A stretch of DNA of 31,400 nt from NCBI GenBank assembly GCA_964567845.1, contig CAZMOG010000016.1, forward strand, positions 1 through 31,400, given 5' to 3'. Source of the DNA: RGIG9079 sp964567845 (GTDB lineage: Bacteria > Bacteroidota > Bacteroidia > Bacteroidales > Marinifilaceae). Shown in pieces: positions 23,568 to 31,400 of this stretch. Within the stretch, counting starts at the first letter, position 1, and the number at the start of each line of letters is the position of its first letter. Below the pieces are notes generated by a model. It searched no databases and was not told the DNA's origin. It was given only the letters and a program-made list of their open reading frames with translations. Position numbers and translations under genes: made by a program.

Positions 23568-23575
23568 TAACTTTG
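23568..23575 (+). promoter_or_regulatory. Promoter -7 box of the FtsX-type permease operon
   Basis: TAACTTTG is an exact TAnnTTTG match, 22 bases before the ATG at 23598. The -33 position has only TTTA-like sequence, and the TGTGCAA half-site lies in the spacer, so a bound protein would block or reshape this promoter. Confidence 0.6.
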
Positions 23576-23597
23576 CGAGACATAGAGACAGAATTAA

Positions 23598-24833
23598 ATG
23601 AACACAGAGCTATACATTGCCAAAAGAATTTTGGGATCCAAAGGATCTTTTACAACCACCGGTACCATAACCAAAATTGCACAAATAGGAATTGCTGCCA
23701 GCATTTGTGTCATGCTCCTCTCTGTATTCATCACATCGGGATTTAAATCCCAAATCATTGAAACATTGTCCGGAGTATCAACTCCAGTAACAATTCAACA
23801 CACATCACTTGTTGCGGGGTCAACTGACAAAGGACAAAACCTACCCCAACACGTCGTTGAAACTCTAAAAGCAAATGAAAACATTGAAAGTATATTTCCT
23901 TCAATAACCAAGGGAGCTATTCTAAAAAAGGATACCGAGCTTAACGGTGTTATGTTGATAGGCCTTGATTCTACTGCTCCCAAGAATTTCTATGAGAATA
24001 AAATTGTTGATGGGCGAATCCCTGATTTCTCGTCACCTCGGGCATCTGCCGAGATTGCCATCTCGAAAATGATTGCCCAACGGCTTAACATTAAGACAGG
24101 AGATCGCGTCAACGCCTATTTTATTCAGGAACCTCCAAGAATTCGTCCACTTACTATATGTGGAATCATTGAAACCAATGTTTCCGAGATTGATGAGTCA
24201 TTAGCCATTTGTGATGTGCACCTATTGCAACGCATAAACAATTGGGACTCTTGTGAATACGATACATATAACATTATACCTATTAAGGGTATCGACAACC
24301 AGAATTTTGTATATGAACTTGACTACATAACCAACAATGAAATTAGCGGAAATGGCTGGTTTATAAGTACTATACAAGAGAAACAACCCGAAATTTTCGA
24401 CTGGCTGGAACTGCTTGACATGAACGTATGGGTTATACTTCTACTTTTATCTTTTGTGGCTGGTTTCAATATGGTATCCTCGCTCTTGATTTTAATACTT
24501 GAACGTACTACCTTTGTGGGTATAATGAAATCGGTTGGTATTACCAATATTAGCATGAGAAAAATATTCTTGTGGATTTCAGCAGGCTTGATTGGGCGAG
24601 GAATGTTGTGGGGCAACATTGCTGCATTGATAATAGCTGCAGCGCAATACTATCTCCACATAATTAAATTAGATGCCTCGGTCTATTATATGAATTATGT
24701 ACCTATCAACATCGAACCCTCGATGTTTATTTTGTTGAATATTGGGGTATTGACGGTAACATTGTTTATGATGCTGGTTCCCACAATGATTATATCAAAA
24801 ATCCAACCCATTAAAGTAATTAGGTTTGAATGA
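23598..24833 (+). CDS. FtsX-like ABC permease (LolC/E- or MacB-type)
   Basis: A 411-residue inner-membrane protein with the usual plan: one membrane segment near 25-45, a periplasmic core of about 220 residues (ITSGFKSQIIETLSG, then EIAISKMIAQRLNIKTGD), and three more segments near 275-300, 320-345 and 375-400 containing the FtsX stretch with ERTTFVGIMKSVGITNISMRKIF. Such permeases pull lipoproteins or other molecules from the inner membrane, powered by a LolD-type ATPase, which is not encoded nearby. It leads a plus-strand envelope operon and overlaps the TonB-like gene by four bases (ATGA). Confidence 0.88.
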   Translation: MNTELYIAKRILGSKGSFTTTGTITKIAQIGIAASICVMLLSVFITSGFKSQIIETLSGVSTPVTIQHTSLVAGSTDKGQNLPQHVVETLKANENIESIFPSITKGAILKKDTELNGVMLIGLDSTAPKNFYENKIVDGRIPDFSSPRASAEIAISKMIAQRLNIKTGDRVNAYFIQEPPRIRPLTICGIIETNVSEIDESLAICDVHLLQRINNWDSCEYDTYNIIPIKGIDNQNFVYELDYITNNEISGNGWFISTIQEKQPEIFDWLELLDMNVWVILLLLSFVAGFNMVSSLLILILERTTFVGIMKSVGITNISMRKIFLWISAGLIGRGMLWGNIAALIIAAAQYYLHIIKLDASVYYMNYVPINIEPSMFILLNIGVLTVTLFMMLVPTMIISKIQPIKVIRFE

Positions 24834-25576
24834 GAAATTTCATAAAACATATAACCGAAGGTAAACATAGCGGATTGTACGGAACCATACTTGTACATCT
24901 GATATTGCTGGTAATTGTTTTATCTATGAAACTCAACAGCATACAACAGATTATTGAGCTGGAGTTAGAGTATATGCAGGCCCCACAAGAGGAGCTACAA
25001 GAGATGCTTAAAGAGGAGCAACATCGCGAGGAGCTAAGAGAAAAGAGTGCAGATGAAGAGGTGGCGGCCATGCTTCGAAGTTTAGTATCGAACGAAAATG
25101 CCGATCCGTCAAACCAACGCACAGCCGAGAGTAGTGATATCGAACAATATATAGAAAAGACACTCAACGAGATTAATGGCCACAAGGGTTCTGACCTATA
25201 CAAAGCTCAACGTGACCAAAACTTCAAGCAAGACAGTTTACAGCACATTAGCGACAGGCTTGAAAATGAGTTGGATTCCCTAAAATCAACATTCTATCAA
25301 GCGGGAAGCAGCGTTAGTTATAAACTAGGTAAACGTTATGCCAGAAAATTACCTATCCCCGTTTTCAAATGTGAAAATGGAGGAATGGTTATTATTGACA
25401 TTCAAGTAAATCCTTCGGGAAGAGTTGTTAAGGCAACTGTCAATACCAAATCAGATCCCGATGTGCAATTACAAGAGACTGCTGTCGATGCGGCATTGCG
25501 CGCAATATTCAATAGCAAAGGCGATGCTCCGGCAATTGAGTATGGAACAATAACCTATAATTTCATTAAGCAATAA
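24830..25576 (+). CDS. TonB-like energy-transducer-family protein
   Basis: A 248-residue protein with a single N-terminal membrane segment (about 16-37), a long charged Glu/Gln-rich stretch from about 40 to 150 that should form a coiled coil, and a C-terminal domain (about 165-248) similar to TonB: GGMVIIDIQVNPSGRVVKATV, then ETAVDAALRAIFNS. The Pro-rich spacer of classical TonB is missing, so it may be a TonB-domain envelope protein instead of a true energy transducer; no ExbB/ExbD is adjacent. It overlaps the FtsX-type gene and is followed two bases later by the ComF-like gene. Confidence 0.75.
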   Translation: MRNFIKHITEGKHSGLYGTILVHLILLVIVLSMKLNSIQQIIELELEYMQAPQEELQEMLKEEQHREELREKSADEEVAAMLRSLVSNENADPSNQRTAESSDIEQYIEKTLNEINGHKGSDLYKAQRDQNFKQDSLQHISDRLENELDSLKSTFYQAGSSVSYKLGKRYARKLPIPVFKCENGGMVIIDIQVNPSGRVVKATVNTKSDPDVQLQETAVDAALRAIFNSKGDAPAIEYGTITYNFIKQ

Positions 25577-25578
25577 AT

Positions 25579-26259
25579 ATGAAACTTATCTCCTCTTTAT
25601 CCTCGCTGCTTTTTCCGACAGAGTGCCCCATGTGCAGCAAAGTTTTGGTTGCCGGAGAAAATCTGTTTTGCACAGAGTGTTTATTTAACTTTCCGTGGGC
25701 AGATCCGGAATATCAATCATTAGGTGAACTTTTTAAAAAACTCCCATCCGATGTGCGTCCGGAAAAACTATATTCGCTATTCCATTATACCAAAGGTGCT
25801 GATACTAAAAATCTGTTATTTGCCATAAAATATCATAATAAACCCAAATTGGCATACCAAATTGGAATTATGCTCGGCGAACATCTAAAGCAACATTTAA
25901 ACGGAGATTTGCTGATACCTGTTCCTCTGCATCCAAAACGCAAAAGGTTACGCGGATACAATCAAGCAGAACAAATTGCACGAGGAGTTTCCGAGATAAC
26001 AGGGATTCCGGTTGCATACAACGTGCTTGAACGCATTGTAAATACAGCAACTCTGACAGAAAGTAACAAAATGTTACGTATGGAGAAGATTAGCAAAGCT
26101 TTCGAACTTCGTGAGCCCTCGCTTATTAAAGATAAAAGCATTATTCTTATTGACGATGTTATAACAACCGGAGCAACCGTAGGTGCATGTCTCGAAACAA
26201 TGCACAATGCAAATGTTAAAGATGTAACCCTGGCATGTATTGCAAGAACATCATTGTAA
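25579..26259 (+). CDS. ComF family phosphoribosyltransferase-like protein
   Basis: A 226-residue ComF/amidophosphoribosyltransferase-like protein. An N-terminal zinc-finger has Cys16, 19, 31 and 34 (CPMC, CTEC). Then come IPVPLHPKRKRLRGYNQAEQIA (113-134) and the PRPP-binding loop SIILIDDVITTGAT (187-200). ComF proteins are required for DNA uptake in competent bacteria, but in Bacteroidota their role is not established and the gene is often kept in non-competent species. It sits two bases after the TonB-like gene. Confidence 0.92.
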   Translation: MKLISSLSSLLFPTECPMCSKVLVAGENLFCTECLFNFPWADPEYQSLGELFKKLPSDVRPEKLYSLFHYTKGADTKNLLFAIKYHNKPKLAYQIGIMLGEHLKQHLNGDLLIPVPLHPKRKRLRGYNQAEQIARGVSEITGIPVAYNVLERIVNTATLTESNKMLRMEKISKAFELREPSLIKDKSIILIDDVITTGATVGACLETMHNANVKDVTLACIARTSL

Positions 26260-26275
26260 TATGAATTTAAATAGC

Positions 26276-26283
26276 TAATTTTG
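26276..26283 (+). promoter_or_regulatory. Possible promoter -7 box just before the Ig-like lipoprotein gene
   Basis: TAATTTTG matches TAnnTTTG, with ATTG at 26253-26256 (19-base spacer). Transcription would start almost exactly at the ATG of 26288, which would give a leaderless message. It may also be a chance match in AT-rich sequence. Confidence 0.3.
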
Positions 26284-26287
26284 TTGA

Positions 26288-28216
26288 ATGATTAAACGAT
26301 TACTATACACTCTGACTATAGCCGCCCTAATATGCGCATGTGCCAATCGCGGATATCCTGAAGGCGGCCCCAAAGATGAGACACCTCCTATGATTATCAA
26401 GGAGATGCCTTATAGCTATTCAACCAATTTTGACCAAAGTAAGCTTAGAATATACTTTAACGAGTACATTCAGGTTAAAGATGCTAACTCAAATCTTATG
26501 GTATCGCCACCATTAAAGAAAAAACCAACAGTTAGTAACCGAGGCAAGTATATTGTTGTTGATTTTTCAAGAGATACATTAAAACCAAACACAACCTACA
26601 ATGTAGATTTTGGAGCATCAATTGTTGATAACAATGAGAGCAATCCTTTGGGATTCTATCGATATGTATTTTCTACAGGAGCCCAAATTGACACCATGCA
26701 GATGGGAGGTAAAGTGGTCGATGCCGAGAGTGGAGAGCCACTTTTAAAAGTGTTGGTGGCTCTGTACAAAAACCATGCAGACTCGGCAGCCCTAAGTGAA
26801 ATACCGGCCTATGTAGCACTTACGGATAGTGCAGGAGATTTCAGATTCACAAACATTCAAGATACATTGTATCGCTTGGTTGCATTTGAAGATGCAAGTA
26901 CCGACTACATCTACCTTCCTGAATCAGAGAATGTTGGATTCATTGATACATTAATCAAAACAACAGTATTCCCGACAACTCGTATCGATACTCTATACAA
27001 AACAGTTAAAGATACACTTGAAGATGGTTTGGTGGTTGACACCATGGTTATTGACAGTATTGCCGAAATTGCCTACGATGCATACGGACCGGCAAATCTC
27101 TTCGTAAGGTTATTCCCGGAAGAGAAAACCCAAAATTACATGGAAAGCCCTAAACGTCCTGAGCGTGAAAATATTACAACTATATTTGCCATGCCGCAAG
27201 GCGGTAGAGATTTAACCCTTCAACTTACAGACTCACTGTTGCGCGATACTATCGGTGGACGTGAATGGTACAGAATTGAAAGAAATTTGACTTTTGATAC
27301 TCTGACAATATGGCTTACAGACACAATTGTTTCAAGACGAGACACTTTAAACATTGAGTTTAACTACCTTAAAAGTGACTCGCTTAAGCAACTTGTCCCT
27401 GCCAAAGACACTGTTCGCTTGAATTATAAACCAAAAGAGGAGCCTAAAAAGGGAAAATCCAAAAAGAGTGAAATGAGTGCTCAGGATTCACTTGCACTGA
27501 TGTACTCTACAGCACAGTTCAACAAAAAGATCGTGGAGATTGGCGCCAATGCCTATATTGTGTTTGAAACCCCAATTATTCCCGATGGAATTGATAGTAT
27601 TGTTATTGAGGAAAAACAAGATTCTATATTCACCTCTATTCCATTTACTATGGAACAGGATTCCATAAACTTTAGAAAATACTGGTTCAAAGCCGCCTAC
27701 AAGAGTGGCTACGAATATAGAATGAGCGTCGATACCGGAGTTATTCAAACCATCTATGGCAAGCCTATCGCCGGTTTTGAAAACATATTCAATATTAAGA
27801 AGAGCGAAGAGTATTCAACACTAAAGGTTAATGTGATAAATACCCACAATAGACCTGTTCTTATCCAAATGTATGCAGCTAAAAAGAGTTCCGGCTCATC
27901 ATCATCAAAAAAGAAAGTTGCAACAAGCGCCGGTCAAACCACGTATAACATCATAAAGTCAAAATTTACCGAGCAAGATGGAACCGTTATTTTTGATCTT
28001 GTAAACGAGGGCTCATATATGCTTCGTGCAGTCATTGACTCAAACCGTAATGGTAAATGGGATACCGGCCGATACATGAAACATCTTCAACCCGAAGAGA
28101 CCTATTATCAATACATTGAAATTCCTATCAAAAGCAATTTCGATGTGGAGCAGGATTTTGACTTAGATATTGAATATACTCCACTCATTGAAGATGAGAA
28201 TAATAAAGAGAAATAA
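26288..28216 (+). CDS. Ig-like domain-containing lipoprotein
   Basis: A 642-residue lipoprotein, lipid site Cys18 (ICAC), with the marker GYPEGGPKDETPP right after it. Residues about 34-115 form a SbsA-type Ig-like domain (LRIYFNEYIQV, then VVDFSRDTLKPNTTYNVDFG and YRYVFSTG). A carboxypeptidase-regulatory-like sandwich follows (about 140-210), and residues 375-400 are a Lys-rich linker (KPKEEPKKGKSKKS). The C-terminus has FDLVNEGSYMLRAVIDSNRNGKWDTG, resembling Ca-binding or folding motifs. Widespread in Bacteroidota; function unknown, probably structural or envelope-associated. The DUF3108 gene follows 18 bases later. Confidence 0.85.
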   Translation: MIKRLLYTLTIAALICACANRGYPEGGPKDETPPMIIKEMPYSYSTNFDQSKLRIYFNEYIQVKDANSNLMVSPPLKKKPTVSNRGKYIVVDFSRDTLKPNTTYNVDFGASIVDNNESNPLGFYRYVFSTGAQIDTMQMGGKVVDAESGEPLLKVLVALYKNHADSAALSEIPAYVALTDSAGDFRFTNIQDTLYRLVAFEDASTDYIYLPESENVGFIDTLIKTTVFPTTRIDTLYKTVKDTLEDGLVVDTMVIDSIAEIAYDAYGPANLFVRLFPEEKTQNYMESPKRPERENITTIFAMPQGGRDLTLQLTDSLLRDTIGGREWYRIERNLTFDTLTIWLTDTIVSRRDTLNIEFNYLKSDSLKQLVPAKDTVRLNYKPKEEPKKGKSKKSEMSAQDSLALMYSTAQFNKKIVEIGANAYIVFETPIIPDGIDSIVIEEKQDSIFTSIPFTMEQDSINFRKYWFKAAYKSGYEYRMSVDTGVIQTIYGKPIAGFENIFNIKKSEEYSTLKVNVINTHNRPVLIQMYAAKKSSGSSSSKKKVATSAGQTTYNIIKSKFTEQDGTVIFDLVNEGSYMLRAVIDSNRNGKWDTGRYMKHLQPEETYYQYIEIPIKSNFDVEQDFDLDIEYTPLIEDENNKEK

Positions 28217-28234
28217 TAACCAACACACAACTAT

Positions 28235-29008
28235 ATGAAAGGCTCCATTATAACTATAATGCTACTGATAGCCACTCTTGTCTCCGGAGTAGCAAAAGCC
28301 CAATATACCCCGGTACCTCCTATTGAGAAATTGGTCTATATGGGATATTATAATTGGGGGTTTATATGGATTAAAGCCGGTAGAGTTGAGTTCACTCAAC
28401 AACCATCGGAAAAATACCCGAACTCGCAATTCTTGCAAGCTGTCGGACACACAACACCAACATGGGACGATATCTTTATGCTTAGAGACACTCTATACTC
28501 CCATTTTGATAACAACACATTTAAACCATACGAATTCTCGCGTAAAGCACACGAAGGAAAGTACCATAAAACATTCGACTACTATTTCGACTATGCCGAC
28601 TCGGTTGTATATGGAGATATTAATCGTATTGGACGATGGCAAAAAAACGATACCACCAAAATGGAGCCTAACCTATACGATATGCTATCAATTGCTTGGT
28701 ATGCAAGAGGTTTAGACTTTTCAAACTACAAAGAGGGCGATAAAATTCCTATCAAAATATTTCTTGACAGCGAGGTATGCGACCTGTACATCAGATATTT
28801 AGGAAAGGATAAATTCAAATTAGCGGGAGAAAAACATGAATGCTATATTTTTGCTCCTCTGCTTGTTGCAGGTGAAGTTTTTAAAGGTGGCGAAAACATG
28901 AAGGTATGGGTTACCGCCGATGAAAAACGCATTCCACTTTTAGTGGAATCAAAAATTATAGTAGGATCGGTAAAAGGAATATTGGTCCCACAAGAGAGTG
29001 TTTATTAA
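28235..29008 (+). CDS. DUF3108 domain-containing exported protein
   Basis: A 257-residue exported protein with a signal peptide cut after about residue 22 (VAKAQ). The mature part starts LVYMGYYNWGFIWIKAGRVEF, and YEFSRKAHEGKYHKTFDYYFDY, YDMLSIAWYARGLDF and the C-terminal MKVWVTADEKRIPLLVESKIIVGSVKGIL match the layout of DUF3108, a periplasmic beta-rich family of unknown function. No catalytic motif. It lies between the Ig-like and DUF4837 lipoprotein genes in one operon. Confidence 0.85.
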   Translation: MKGSIITIMLLIATLVSGVAKAQYTPVPPIEKLVYMGYYNWGFIWIKAGRVEFTQQPSEKYPNSQFLQAVGHTTPTWDDIFMLRDTLYSHFDNNTFKPYEFSRKAHEGKYHKTFDYYFDYADSVVYGDINRIGRWQKNDTTKMEPNLYDMLSIAWYARGLDFSNYKEGDKIPIKIFLDSEVCDLYIRYLGKDKFKLAGEKHECYIFAPLLVAGEVFKGGENMKVWVTADEKRIPLLVESKIIVGSVKGILVPQESVY

Positions 29009-29027
29009 CAAACTAAATAACAGAAAA

Positions 29028-30035
29028 ATGAATTACTTTTCATCAAAATTTATTATTACAGCATTGACACTTACAACTCTATTATCTTGTAAAGAGGAGG
29101 TAAAGGTTCTACCAGGAATAGTTGGAGCTCCAAATGAGATACTTGTTGTTGCATCTGACAAAATTTGGAACAGTAACATGGGCGATACCATTAAAAACTA
29201 CTTTACACAGCCCCTGTTTGGATTACCGCAAGAGGAACCTACATTTAAAGTTCTTCATATTGAACCATCAAGTTTTGAGCGTCACTTAGGCAAACACAGA
29301 AACGTAATTCAAATTCAAGTTGGAAGCTACATTGACTCAACTCAGTTATTATACCAGAATGGTCTGAAATCACGAGGCCAGCAATATTTCCTGCTACAAG
29401 CAAAAGATTCAGCAGAATTTATTAAACTATTCGGAGGTAAAAAATCACTTATCGAGAATTTAATACTTCAAGCTGAAGAGAAGAGATTACTGGAAGGATT
29501 TGTTCGATTCCCCGCAGAAAAGATGGTAACATTATTCAAGGACAAATATGGAATTGAGATAAAACTTCCCGAGGGATTCTATCTGAACAAAGAGAGCCAA
29601 AACTTTGTATGGACATCAATCGAGACAAAAAAGTATAGCCAAGGCCTGATATTCTTCCAGGATACACTTCAAGACATTGCACAATTTAATACCCAGATCA
29701 TTATTGATCGTGCAAACGAAGTTCTAAAAGAAAACATCCCGGCTTCTGTCGATAGCTCATGGATGGCATTGGACATGGAATTCCCTTACACAGCGAATCC
29801 AACTGTACTACATGATAACTACACAATTCAATTACGTGGATTGTGGTATGCTGTAAACGACTTCATGGCAGGTCCATACGTAATGAACGCTATCCTTGAT
29901 AAACCCAACAAACGTATCATTTATGCCATGGGATATATATATTACCCAATTGAGGCAAAGCGCAACATGATTAGACGATTGGAAGCAATTATAAACTCAA
30001 TAAAAACAGAAAAGCCAAAGAGCACCACCAAATAG
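29028..30035 (+). CDS. DUF4837 family lipoprotein
   Basis: A 335-residue lipoprotein with lipid site Cys21 (LLSC). The region after it (GIVGAPNEILVVASDKIWNS, DTIKNYFTQPLFGLPQEEP) and the repeated layout later (PEGFYLNKESQNFVWTSIET) are typical of DUF4837, a Bacteroidota lipoprotein of unknown function. The open frame begins at 28998 inside the previous gene, but the ATG at 29028 gives the right signal sequence. NamZ-type gene follows 13 bases after the stop. A role in envelope maintenance is inferred from the operon only. Confidence 0.85.
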   Translation: MNYFSSKFIITALTLTTLLSCKEEVKVLPGIVGAPNEILVVASDKIWNSNMGDTIKNYFTQPLFGLPQEEPTFKVLHIEPSSFERHLGKHRNVIQIQVGSYIDSTQLLYQNGLKSRGQQYFLLQAKDSAEFIKLFGGKKSLIENLILQAEEKRLLEGFVRFPAEKMVTLFKDKYGIEIKLPEGFYLNKESQNFVWTSIETKKYSQGLIFFQDTLQDIAQFNTQIIIDRANEVLKENIPASVDSSWMALDMEFPYTANPTVLHDNYTIQLRGLWYAVNDFMAGPYVMNAILDKPNKRIIYAMGYIYYPIEAKRNMIRRLEAIINSIKTEKPKSTTK

Positions 30036-30048
30036 CGCCATACGACAG

Positions 30049-31212
30049 ATGGGTATTTCGCTTATAACTATACTGATTTTTACTATATTCCAATGCTCGG
30101 CACAGCATACAAAGAGCATAGAACCTGGCATTGCCCAGATTAAACAGTATGTACAACAACTTACAGACAAACAGGTTGCATTTGTAGGCAATCACACCTC
30201 ATATTGGAAAGGCAAACATAGTATAGATATTCTACGCGAAAACGGGATAGAGGTAAAAAAGATTTTTGCGCCGGAACATGGATTCCGAGGCACTGAGGAT
30301 GCCGGAGCTAAGGTTAATAACGAAATCGACACAAAAACCGGTATTCCCATCATATCACTCTACGGTAAAAATAAAAAACCTACTCCCGAAAATCTTAAAG
30401 GCATAGAGGCAATTGTATTTGATATACAAGATGTAGGAGTGCGTTTCTACACATATCTCTCCACTCTACATTATATAATGGAGGCCGCTGCAGAGCAAAA
30501 CATACAAGTAATTGTAATGGACCGTACAAATCCACATAGTTACTACATTGATGGCCCGGTATTAAATGTCGAACACTCCTCATTTGTAGGATTACATCCG
30601 GTACCCATTGTTTATGGAATGACAATAGGCGAATATGCACAAATGATAAATGGCGAAGGGTGGTTAAAGGGAGGTGTTAAATGTAACCTAACTGTAATTC
30701 CAGTATCGGGAAACTGGACCAGAGAAGAGAGTATTCCACTGCAATGTAAACCATCGCCCAATCTGCCCGACAGTATATCTGTAATGTTATACCCGTCAAT
30801 GTGTCTCTTCGAAGGAACAATAATCAGCGAAGGAAGAGGAACATATATCCCATTTCAATGCTTTGGTCATCCGGATTTAAAAAACATGCCATATACATTT
30901 ACTCCAAAATCAATCAAAGGAATGAGCACATCACCCAAATGTCAGGATAAACTTTGTTATGGTATGCTACTCGACACATGTTATAATGAGGTTTATAGTG
31001 GAGCGAGGCTACAACTAAAATGGCTTATTACAGCCTTTAGAAAGTATACCGGTTCTGCCCCATTTTTCAATAACTTCTTTACAAACCTCGTAGGAACCAC
31101 AGAACTCCGACAACAGATTGAGTCTGGCTTGACTGAAGAAACTATTCGCCAATCATGGCAACCTGCCCTTGAGAAATTCAAAGCTATCCGCAACAAATAC
31201 CTTCTTTACTAA
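30049..31212 (+). CDS. Exo-beta-N-acetylmuramidase NamZ family (DUF1343)
   Basis: A 387-residue exported protein of the DUF1343 family, shown in other bacteria (NamZ) to release N-acetylmuramic acid from the end of peptidoglycan fragments. Signal peptide about 1-18. Conserved motifs are KKIFAPEHGFRG (70-81), FDIQDVGVRFYTYLS (124-138), VMDRTNPH, GLHPVPIVYGMTIGEYA, PSPNLPDSISVMLYPS and LFEGTIISEGRGT. The glutamate of PEHG is the likely catalytic acid of the family. It ends the envelope operon; wall recycling would link it to murF elsewhere in the window. Confidence 0.9.
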   Translation: MGISLITILIFTIFQCSAQHTKSIEPGIAQIKQYVQQLTDKQVAFVGNHTSYWKGKHSIDILRENGIEVKKIFAPEHGFRGTEDAGAKVNNEIDTKTGIPIISLYGKNKKPTPENLKGIEAIVFDIQDVGVRFYTYLSTLHYIMEAAAEQNIQVIVMDRTNPHSYYIDGPVLNVEHSSFVGLHPVPIVYGMTIGEYAQMINGEGWLKGGVKCNLTVIPVSGNWTREESIPLQCKPSPNLPDSISVMLYPSMCLFEGTIISEGRGTYIPFQCFGHPDLKNMPYTFTPKSIKGMSTSPKCQDKLCYGMLLDTCYNEVYSGARLQLKWLITAFRKYTGSAPFFNNFFTNLVGTTELRQQIESGLTEETIRQSWQPALEKFKAIRNKYLLY

Positions 31213-31213
31213 A

Positions 31214-31236
31214 GTTAGGAGTGAACAGTTAGGAGT
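31214..31236 (+). repeat. Short direct repeat after the NamZ-type gene
   Basis: GTTAGGAGT occurs twice (31214-31222 and 31228-31236) with five bases between. A degenerate relative, CTAACCCCTAACTC, lies before ispF's 3' end near 13145. These look like non-coding intergenic repeats; no function is apparent. Confidence 0.45.
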
Positions 31237-31259
31237 TATTAATGCTATTGGCAATTGTT

Positions 31260-31400
31260 TACGTTGGGAGTACTCCAAAATCCCTACCATAATCAAACTA
31301 CTGCATACAAAAAAAGCGAGTGATTCATTGGCCGATCAGGTCATAAACCGTGTAGTTGAATTAACTGACGGGCGAGGCCTGGCAACATCGGGCGACTACC
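31260..31400 (+). pseudogene. Possible 5'-truncated apbE-like fragment, cut by the window edge
   Basis: One plus-strand frame stays open with no stop from the end of the NamZ-type gene to the edge (about 62 codons) but has no ATG, GTG or TTG start. It ends RVVELTDGRGLATSGDY, and ATSGDY is the hallmark of ApbE (FAD:protein FMN transferase), which lies far from the N-terminus of that protein. There is no space for the first half of the gene here, so this may be a decayed remnant or a chance match. The rest of the 31213-31400 stretch holds nothing else I recognise. Confidence 0.28.

Noticed and set aside
23674..23682. A further TTGCACA inside the FtsX-type gene
   Set aside because: Single half-site in coding sequence, no inverted partner.
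31368..31380. GACGGGCGAGG at the right edge as another hairpin copy
   Set aside because: No complementary CCTCGCCC follows before the window end, and the bases fall in the open frame with the ApbE-like motif.
1..31400. CRISPR arrays, insertion sequences, phage genes, rRNA
   Set aside because: Looked for regular repeats, transposase or integrase motifs and rRNA blocks; none seen.

Overview
The window looks like chromosomal DNA of a member of the Bacteroidota, most likely order Bacteroidales. Reasons: nearly every good promoter has the Bacteroidota sigma form (TTTG, about 19-20 bases, then TAnnTTTG); Shine-Dalgarno sequences are weak; there are many lipoproteins, a TonB-like protein and several families mainly known from this phylum (BF3164-like propeller, DUF4837, DUF3108, Ig-like lipoprotein, long MG2-like surface protein). 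I see no phage, transposase, CRISPR array or plasmid gene. It is mostly housekeeping and cell-envelope DNA, densely packed into short operons.

Layout. 11-3567 (minus): lipoprotein, 923-residue MG2-like secreted protein, small membrane protein. 3617-6913 (minus): five tightly coupled genes - histidine phosphatase, cob(I)alamin adenosyltransferase, CobD-like PLP enzyme, and a pair of half-size chromate-type transporters. 7040-10904 (plus): a zinc/manganese-type ABC importer (binding lipoprotein, ATPase, permease) followed by a secreted C1 aminopeptidase, closed by a strong terminator. 11030-13047 (plus): two stand-alone lipoprotein genes, each followed by a hairpin of the same family as the one after the aminopeptidase. 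13168-13647 (minus): ispF, back to back with 13729-17098 (plus): murF, a dolichol-phosphate-mannose-synthase-like glycosyltransferase, and pyrC. 17095-20374 (minus): purM, purD and a multi-spanning membrane protein. 20489-20677 (minus): two identical tRNA-Asn genes with their own promoter and terminator. 20751-23378 (minus): a four-subunit 2-oxoacid:ferredoxin oxidoreductase. 23598-31212 (plus): FtsX-type permease, TonB-like protein, ComF-like phosphoribosyltransferase, Ig-like lipoprotein, DUF3108 protein, DUF4837 lipoprotein and a NamZ-type (DUF1343) muramidase. The right edge carries a short open frame with an ApbE-like motif but no room for the rest of that gene.

How they work together: the corrinoid genes suit salvage or completion of cobalamin; the metal importer has a His-rich loop and a His/Cys-rich ATPase tail, pointing to zinc; murF, the glycosyltransferase, NamZ and the FtsX/lipoprotein group serve the envelope; purM/purD and pyrC make nucleotides; the ferredoxin-linked oxidoreductase indicates anaerobic 2-oxoacid metabolism.

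I did not find a clear new defence or mobile system. The best leads are: a CobD-like enzyme whose Schiff-base lysine appears moved by one residue; a Gln in place of the first His of the dihydroorotase HxH motif; two nested TTGCACA/TGTGCAA inverted repeats between the oxidoreductase operon and the envelope operon; an inverted repeat that would fold a stalk around one tRNA-Asn; a lipoprotein resembling a free-standing subtilase propeptide; and a family of near-identical hairpins ending consecutive genes.
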